The notes beneath the pieces were generated by a model. It did not search any database, was not told the DNA's origin, and was given only the letters and a program-made list of their open reading frames with translations. A program made the translations under genes and the position numbers. Shown here piece by piece: positions 57,910 through 64,000 of a stretch of 64,000 bases of DNA (positions are counted from its first letter, which is position 1; each line of letters begins with the position of its first letter). This DNA is from Stomorhina lunata (Eukaryota > Arthropoda > Insecta > Diptera > Rhiniidae), in contig OW121741.1 in assembly GCA_933228675.1 (NCBI GenBank), forward strand, positions 77,117,887 to 77,181,886, given 5' to 3'.

Positions 57910-57950
57910 ACTGAATGGCCCCGGTTCAAATCCCACCAAGGGCAACAATT
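57910..57950 (+). other. tRNA T-arm / B-box remnant
   Basis: GGTTCAAATCCCACC with the preceding GGCCCC resembles a T-arm and acceptor 3' half. In copy 2 the equivalent reads CCCGGGTTCAAATCCCACC. No A box or anticodon arm was found upstream, so it is not a tRNA gene. Confidence 0.55.
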
Positions 57951-58370
57951 TTTTTTTAGTTTTTTTTTTTTTTTATTAAAAGAGTCTTTTTAAATGATTT
58001 TTGAATTTTAAGAACTTAAATATTATCTTCTGTAAAAAAAATTTGTAAAACTAACTCACGTTAATAAAAAAATACCATCATGAGTCAATTTTGATTATGT
58101 AGGGGATGTTGAATACCAAACACGATTCTAATTGGTCTTAACTTGGTAAGCCCAACTTATCTCAACTGTGGACACACACCTCCTCATGGTATCACCCGGG
58201 GAGCTAGTTTAACACCCATTAATATTGTGAGTTAACATGTTCCGAGAGTTGTCCCATAAGATCGATAAAAATGGGTTAGGATTACGGGCTAGTAACCCTC
58301 TCTTAAAAAAAAATACAATGAAGAGGATAAAATTAGAATTGAAATGTCCCACTACCTAATATTAGAGGAG

Positions 58371-58530
58371 GATGTCCGAAACTTCGATAGAAAGACTAAG
58401 TAGAGGAACATTTTTCAAAGCTTGGCCTATAAAATTGGAGAATATTCGCACAAGATCGAAATCCATGGAATTCTAAAATATGCTCGGACTTTGACCTTAA
58501 AAGGTTGTAACATTTAAGTAAGCAAGAGTC
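58371..58530 (+). pseudogene. RTE 3' end captured in the composite element
   Basis: Closely follows the minus strand of 20680-20515: aaacttcgatagaaagac, aaattggagaatat, 'ggaattctaaaatatgctcg', then 'tttaagtaagcaag' like the TAAG tail. About 85 percent identity by eye. It contains the final codons and tail only. Confidence 0.8.
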
Positions 58531-58782
58531 AATCTTATATAAAAACTTATACAAAAAAGAAGATTTAAATTGTTTAAGTTTTAAAATAATTTTAAAAAAG
58601 TTTTAAAATAATTTTAAAAAAGTTTTAAAATAATTACAAAAAATCGTATAAAAATATTTTTCCAAAAATTACAAAAAAGCAAAAAAAAAAAAGCAGGGAA
58701 AAACAAAGTTATTTTCACATGATTATGGATCTAAAAATAAAAATTGTTTATATTAATTATAAGCTGCTAAGCTTTCAACATA

Positions 58783-58850
58783 TGAAGTAGCTCAGTGGAA
58801 GAGTCTCTGCCTAGCAGTCGGAGGGTCTGGGTTCGAGCCCCCATGGAATC
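58783..58850 (+). tRNA. tRNA-Ala(AGC)-like sequence, probably a pseudogene
   Basis: TAGCTCAGTGG is a canonical A box / D arm and GGGTTCGAGCCCC a B box / T arm. The loop CTAGCAG would give anticodon AGC, with a weak stem (TCTGC / TCGGA, one mismatch). The acceptor stem is poor. It is best read as tRNA-derived promoter sequence inside a transposon. Confidence 0.6.
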
Positions 58851-59097
58851 ATAAAAAAATTTTGTATTTAGTTTAAAAATATATGTTTTTAATAAAACAA
58901 CAACAAAAAAGTTGTTGCTGTTGTTGTTGTTGCTTTCAAATGCTTACCCAAGTCATTACTTTCTGCAATTGGTAAGTACTTGCCTCCAATGACATCCCCA
59001 TATTAATGTAATGACTTAAACAGCGAATGAGTAAGTAGTTCGTGTTCAATAGTTTAGCTGTTTAACTCATTACTTGGTAATGAAAAGTTTTGCTGGG

Positions 59098-59705
59098 AAC
59101 CGATAAAAAAACACTCAAACACCTTAAAAAACGTCTTATGAGTAACAACTGAATTTGAATATTGTTTAAGCATTAGGGTGACTCTCATTTTGCAAACAAA
59201 TTATAGTACAGTTAATACAAAAATTAGAATCAAATTAGACACTTAGAAAACCTTGTATTACCAAATAATGAGTAAAACAGCAAAAATTTTATATACGAAG
59301 TACTTACTCAATTAAATTTGAAATCATTACATTAACATGGTGATGTTACTAAAGGTAAGTACTTACTAAATAATAAAGTAGGGATTTAGATAAGCAATTG
59401 AATAAAGAGCAATTGGAATTGTTTTGGGTTATTTTTTCAACAGCCTCCCTGTGACTTAAACCCACCTCATTTCATGAAATGCCCAGACCATATATATTTT
59501 TTGTGTTGTAAAAACAGGGGATAACTTTTACGTATATTGGATTGCTCCAAAATAAACCAGCGATTTTTCATACAGATGACATTGACAATTTTTTTAAACT
59601 GTTTGTGGCTATTTATTTGTTATAAGCTGTCACTTTTAGCTTGCTTCAGAAAAAAGTCGACAAAAGAACAGTTTCCTCATATTTACTTTATTATTTTCTT
59701 AAAGG
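59098..59705. other. Linker with a diverged composite-element end
   Basis: 59252-59405 (taccaaataatgagtaaaac, cattacattaacatgg, gtaagtacttact, aagcaattg) matches the right end of the composite element in reverse, without its CCCAGC tip. The rest is anonymous. Confidence 0.6.
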
Positions 59706-62282
59706 AACAAGTAAGAGTGGTATATTCGGCTTTGCCGAATCTTGGATACCCTTCACCAATGGTGTTCCAAAAGTACTTAATGTAATTCGTAGCAATATTT
59801 GGTAATACTAGTATTATATGCAAAGAGTCTTTAAAATTAAGAGTCGGAAAACGAAAACCTTTTCGGTGGCGTCATCATCTAGAATAGTTATGCACCCAAA
59901 GGTAAGGTTGGGCAGGTGGCTGATGTCTAGGGAAGCTTAACTTGGGTTCTAAAGTGGTCCCTTTGTGAAAGATAATGATTACTAGACTACAAGTAGAGAA
60001 TGCATATTTAAGCCAGCCAGTAGCTTCGAAATAAAATAGACACATATTTTACGAACATTTAATAAAGTTCGATAGACCAGATAAACCATGCAGAAAAGAT
60101 GCTTCAAAATGTAGATGCCCTTAGATTTGCAATAGCACATCGATTTGATGAAGTTTAAGTATTCTGACATGCAACCCAAAAACGCTGTGCCCAGTGAGGG
60201 TTGTGCACTTAAATTCGTACGAATTATCCAACTAGTAAAAGTTCTTGATTAGTTATGTAAAACTCTGAAGTTAGCGGACTGATTTAGGTCAAAGCTTTAA
60301 CAATGATTGTCAATGTATACAAGCCTTAAAATTATAGTTTTAGATACATACGTGAAATATATAGCTTTTGAATGGATGGTTATCAGCTTTGTCGGAAAAG
60401 TTTACTTATTAATTTGAAGTTAGTTAATTAATTAAAATGAACACTTCATCAATAATATTTGGGATGTATAGTTCTTTCGATCTGTCCGATGGATGTTTGG
60501 AAAGTTTTGCTCTAGTTCTTTGTGCAATTTTAATGTGATTTAGTTTATCAGCATTAAATCGATTCCCGGTCGGGTTTATATGGGAGATTTCACTAAATGT
60601 GAATAGAGCTCGCCCATTTTCAATATCGAACTTTTCAAGAGATCAGAAATACTTTTGTCAAATGTTGTCCCTCAAGAAAGTTTATTTTAGGCGCTATTGT
60701 CCTGAATATCAATATTGTACAACGTCTTTAAACTAAATGTCATCATCGTATCTATTATAATTTGTCATTTATTAGCTACTAAGATATTGCCTTAGGCAAA
60801 GTTATACGGGATCAATTGTCAAACGTGAACGGATTTCTCCCAATTGCAATTAAAAAATTTAAATTTTTGTTGATATATGAGATACTTACATACATATGTA
60901 GGTTTTGAACGGATATCATGTAATTAGCTGCATTTTTGTACTTCCTAGGAAGATTACCTATAATTTGATATATAATACATTCTCAAATGTTATCATAATG
61001 TTCAAAAGTCAGACACAAAATTAAGATAAATGCAGTGTGTCTGTCTGCTAAAACCAGATTTGTGGAGCTCCTGAATTGTCCCACCCTGAATTTCAACATT
61101 GGCGATCAAAACACCATCGCTTAAACGCTAAATTATATCTACCACAAATTACAGAATGCATCAGGATTTAGATAATCCCCTGCGAAGGACGCTATTAAAC
61201 TTCATCAAAATAAACATCTGAGATATCGACAAAACAGGAGCTCCAAAAACTTGACTACAACAGAAAAAAGGACAGACAGGTAGACGGACGGACATGTAGA
61301 CGGACGGACAAACAGACAGACGGACGGACGGGCAAACAAACAGACGGACGGACAGACGGACGGAGGTCGCGAAATCGATTCTTGTGCCGATTCTGAGTTG
61401 ATCGGTACAATTTGAATGGTATTCATAATCAGATTTGTGGAGTATATATATCAGATTTTAGAAAATCCTCCCATAAAGAACAATGTCAAATTTCATCACA
61501 ATCGGTCCATAAACACCTGAGATATCGCTGAAACAATACTTACAAAATGTAAACAAAATTCCTTAGACACGTACTTTGGGCAATTTGCTGTACATCAAAT
61601 GTAGTGTTATGGCGATATCTCAATTGTTTATAGACCGCTTTTGATAAAATATTAATAACGTGCTTGGTGGGGGAATTTCCTAAAATCTGATATAAAATTT
61701 ATGTAGGTCCGTACTAAAGGAGGATAGAGTTTCCTAGTTCTGCATTTAATTTTTTCAACAAACATTCTCTAATGTGTACTTTGGGCAATTTGCGATACAT
61801 CAAATTCAGTGTTTTGGCGATATCTTAGTTGTTTATGAACCGATTTTGATAAAATTTTACAGAGTGCTTTGGGAAACTATTTCCTACAATCTGATATATA
61901 ACATATTATCACGTGTACACCAGGAGTATCTTTTTTCTCTTGTTATTTAAAAGTGAGTTTCAATCAAAAATTTTAAAATTTTCGTCTAATTTTTGGTATT
62001 TTTTCGATATTTTCGGTGTTTATAAACCGATTTTAATGAAATTTAATAGCGTTCTTTGCGGGAGAATTTCCTAAAATCTGATATATAATTTATGTAAGTC
62101 CATCCTCCAGGGGCTTCAGAAACTTGACAGACAGACAGACAGACGGACATCGCTTAATCGATTCTCCTCCCGATTCTGAGTCGATCGGTATAATTTGTAT
62201 GGGGTCTACGATCACTAATAAAAAAATTACAAACGGAATCACAAACTTATAATACCCTTTCACCTATTGGTGAAGGGTGTAA
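59706..62282 (-). mobile_element. HINE-like element, family F
   Basis: 3' end AACAAGTAAGAGTGG and hairpin TTCGGCTTTGCCGAA (59725-59739). The 5' end is ATACCCTTTCACC...GGTGAAGGGTGTA (about 62250-62282). Inside are two GACGGACG runs with the gattctgagt-gatcggta motif (61262-61410 and 62127-62200) and a module 'ttcctaaaatctgatata' repeated near 61675, 61890 and 62070. The two GACGG blocks suggest two merged 5' ends or an internal duplication. Non-coding. Confidence 0.75.
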
Positions 62283-62283
62283 A

Positions 62284-62490
62284 AAAGGAAACGCAGGTTG
62301 CTGAAAAGTTGCGTGATTTATATGGTGATAAAGCCTTAGAAATACACAGTGTTACGGTAGGTTTGTCAAATTCCATTCGGGAGATTTTTCACTAAAAGAT
62401 AAGCAACGTTAAGGTCGTTAAGTGAAGTTGATGATGACGATATCAAGGCTTAGATCGAATCGGATCGTCATGTAACTGAACGATATACTA
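62284..62490 (+). pseudogene. mariner transposase N-terminal remnant
   Basis: Across frameshifts it reads KETQVAEKLRDLYGDKALE, then a stretch equivalent to FHSGDFSLKDKQR and EVDDDDIKA.IESDRHVTE. This matches the DNA-binding helix-turn-helix region of mariner transposases in order and spacing. It is truncated at the right by the composite element and has no catalytic domain or terminal repeats. Confidence 0.7.
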
Positions 62491-62738
62491 CCCAGCAAAA
62501 CTTTTCATTACCAAATAATGGGTTAAACAGCTAAACTATTGAACACGAACTACTTAATCATTCACTGTTTAAGTCATTACATTAACATGGGGATGTCATT
62601 GGAGGCAAGTACTTACCAATTGAAGAAAAGTAATGTCTTGGGTAAGCAATTGGACAACAACAACAACAACAACAACTTTTTTGTTGTTGTTTTATTTAAA
62701 GAAACATATTTTTGAATGAATTACAATTTTTTTTTTGT

Positions 62739-62812
62739 GATCCCATGGGGGCTCGAACCCAGACCCCTACCCCGTCTGCTAGGCGGAAACTTTTCCACTG
62801 AGCTACTTCATA
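62739..62812 (-). tRNA. tRNA-Ala-like sequence, probably a pseudogene
   Basis: The minus strand reads GAAGTAGCTCAGTGG, the CCTAGCAG loop and GGGTTCGAGCCCCCATGG. Compared with copy 1 it has about seven extra bases (ggtaggg) between anticodon and T arms, so it cannot fold as a normal tRNA. Confidence 0.6.
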
Positions 62813-63058
62813 TGTTAAAAAATTAGCAGCTTATAATTAATTTATACAATTTTTATTTTTAGATCCAAAATCATGTGACAACAACTTTGTTTTTCCCTGC
62901 TTTTTTTGCTTTGTTGTAATTTTTGGAAAAATATATTGATACGATTTTTTGTAGTGCATTTAATAAACAAAAAAGAAGTTTTTTTTTAAATTATTTTAAA
63001 ACTTAAACAATTTAAAACTTCCCTTTTGTATGAGTTTTTATATAATATTGGCTCTTAA

Positions 63059-63185
63059 TTACTTAAATGGCCTATAGATACAACCTATTTTCTTCGATCT
63101 TGTGCGAATATTCCTCAATTTTATAGGCCAAGTTGTGAAAAATTTTCCTCTACTTGGTCTTTCCATCCCATTTTTTATCGTTCTT
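63059..63185 (-). pseudogene. RTE 3' end in composite element copy 2
   Basis: The minus strand matches the LINE end at 20515-20665 (aaagaccaagtagaggaa, aattgaggaatattcgcaca, catttaagtaatt). It is more worn than in copy 1, with an internal deletion of about 30 bp. Confidence 0.75.
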
Positions 63186-63661
63186 ATTGGACAACTCGCG
63201 GTACATGTTAGCTCACTACGTAACGTAGTTCTTTTTATGATGTCACTAGGAGGTCAGTGTCCACAGTTGAAATGAAGGATAACCAAGATAAGTCTAGGCT
63301 TACCAAGTTAAGACCAAGCAGAACCGTTGCTTGGTATCCAATAGGTATGTAGCCTACATAATTGACTCATGATAGTATTTTTTCATCACCGTGAGTTAGT
63401 TTTCCAAAATTTTTTTTACAGAAGGTAATATTTATGTTTTTAAAATTCAAAAATCATTTAAAAATACATTTTTAATAAAAAAAAATTTTAAAAAATTGTT
63501 GCTCTTGGTGGGATTTGAACCCGGGCCATTCAGTTCAACTTACCATTTTAATTACATATAAGTACTTATGTAATAACTTATTAGTTATTCGGAGGGTATG
63601 TTGTAGTCATTACAAGGTAACCAGTTACCAGAGTACTTGCCGTTACCAAAGTTTTGCTGGG

Positions 63662-64000
63662 TTATTTTATTTTTATAAAATTTTCATTTTGAATAAGATT
63701 TTTTGTAGGACTTTTTAATTTAAATCTTATTTCTTAAAAAAATACAATTTCAAGTCAATTTTCTTTAAAATCTTCTACAAAATGTTAGATTTAAATACAT
63801 AAATTATAAAATAATTAAAACATTTAAGAGATACTTCACTCAAACTGATACCCCTACAACTTTCATGTATTTGCCTTAAAATATATTTTTTTGTTCTGGA
63901 ATATGGTACTTTTTTCTTAGGCCGATTTCAAAACTCATTTTTTTATTTATTAAAAATGTTGTTCAACAAATATTACAAATTTTTAATTTGCACAAATGGC
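63662..64000. other. Anonymous AT-rich end of window
   Basis: No gene or repeat is recognised. The mariner frame seen before 62490 does not resume here. Confidence 0.4.

Larger units (their letters stand above)
57783..59097 (+). mobile_element. Composite TIR element with tRNA-like and LINE parts, copy 1
   Basis: Ends CCCAGCAAAACTTT (57783) and AAAGTTTTGCTGGG (59097). In order it holds a tRNA T-arm (about 57910-57950), a middle block with cccaacttatctcaactgtg, an RTE 3' end (58371-58530), a short 26-bp triplication (ttttaaaataattttaaaaa, 58575-58640) and a tRNA-Ala-like sequence (58783-58850). No transposase frame. A second copy lies inverted at 62491-63661 with the same order, so the whole is one mobile unit. 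Superfamily unknown; target duplication unclear. Confidence 0.8.
62491..63661 (-). mobile_element. Composite TIR element, copy 2 (inverted)
   Basis: CCCAGCAAAACTTT at 62491 and AAAGTTTTGCTGGG ending 63661. Minus-strand order matches copy 1: T-arm (63533-63500), middle block (about 63340-63190), RTE end (63185-63059), tRNA-Ala-like (62812-62739), end block. About 1171 bp, with a CAACAACAA/TTGTTGTTG hairpin near 62655-62690 that is also in copy 1 (58900-58935). Confidence 0.8.

Noticed and set aside
58783..58850. Functional tRNA-Ala gene
   Set aside because: The acceptor stem does not pair well, the anticodon stem has a mismatch, and it lies inside a repeated mobile element.
61260..61365. Cys/Pro/Val-rich frame (CPSVCLFARPSVCLFVRP) as a protein
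   Set aside because: It reads the GACGGACG microsatellite of a HINE-like element.
1..64000. A complete multi-gene defence, metabolic or viral system
   Set aside because: No set of intact genes is present; apart from one host gene, all recognisable coding sequence is decayed transposon.

Overview
The window looks like AT-rich intronic and intergenic DNA from a higher fly (Brachycera, probably a calyptrate such as a blow fly or house fly relative). The evidence is the dipteran repeat content: Jockey- and RTE-clade LINE fragments, INE-1/DINE-1-like (Helentron-associated) elements ending in a hairpin plus CTTGTT, a mariner remnant, and poly-Q coding sequence read across canonical GT-AG introns. 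The species call is inference. No prokaryotic operon, CRISPR array, rRNA or intact transposase is visible.

Only one host gene is supported, on the minus strand. Exons at 12849-12173, 10208-10089 and 9672-about 9513 join in one reading frame (phases 2 and 2), and a possible terminal exon lies at 8820-8743. The product is a poly-Q protein with a basic, Ser-rich tail, which I could not assign to a family. Its 677-bp poly-Q exon sits between two large 31-bp satellite arrays (about 10.34-11.96 kb and 13.62-16.17 kb).

Layout. 0-9 kb: decayed LINEs (two Jockey ends, one about 1.8-kb RTE corpse) with MITE-like elements, and a tandem array made from a Jockey 3' end. 9-16 kb: the gene and its satellites. 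17.5-27.7 kb: HINE family B (a full copy and an inverted copy split by an RTE end), two non-autonomous Helitrons (family C) and a hAT foldback element with a perfect 8-bp target duplication. 28.7-32.3 kb: degenerate and 39-40-bp satellites. 32.4-38.9 kb: a recent tandem duplication of Helitron C plus B sequence. 41-47.8 kb: HINE family A copies, one nested in a Helitron. 47.8-49.2 kb: a near-perfect 1.04-kb palindrome. 51.1-54.4 kb: a three-layer nest. 55.8-57.3 kb: an A element split by another 31-bp array and a second hAT foldback. 57.8-63.7 kb: an inverted pair of unusual terminal-inverted-repeat elements, each holding a tRNA-Ala-like sequence, a second tRNA T-arm and an RTE 3' end. Between them lie a HINE relative (family F) and a mariner fragment.

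The families are named A, B, C, D and F here only for reference. The strongest mechanistic observations come from comparing occupied and empty sites inside the window. They show that C inserts between A and T like a Helitron, that A inserts without a target duplication, and that the hAT element made an 8-bp duplication. The most unusual objects are the composite tRNA/LINE/TIR elements, the shared 31-bp satellite family, the 1-kb palindrome, and the Helitron copy that apparently moved with 1.1 kb of flanking sequence.
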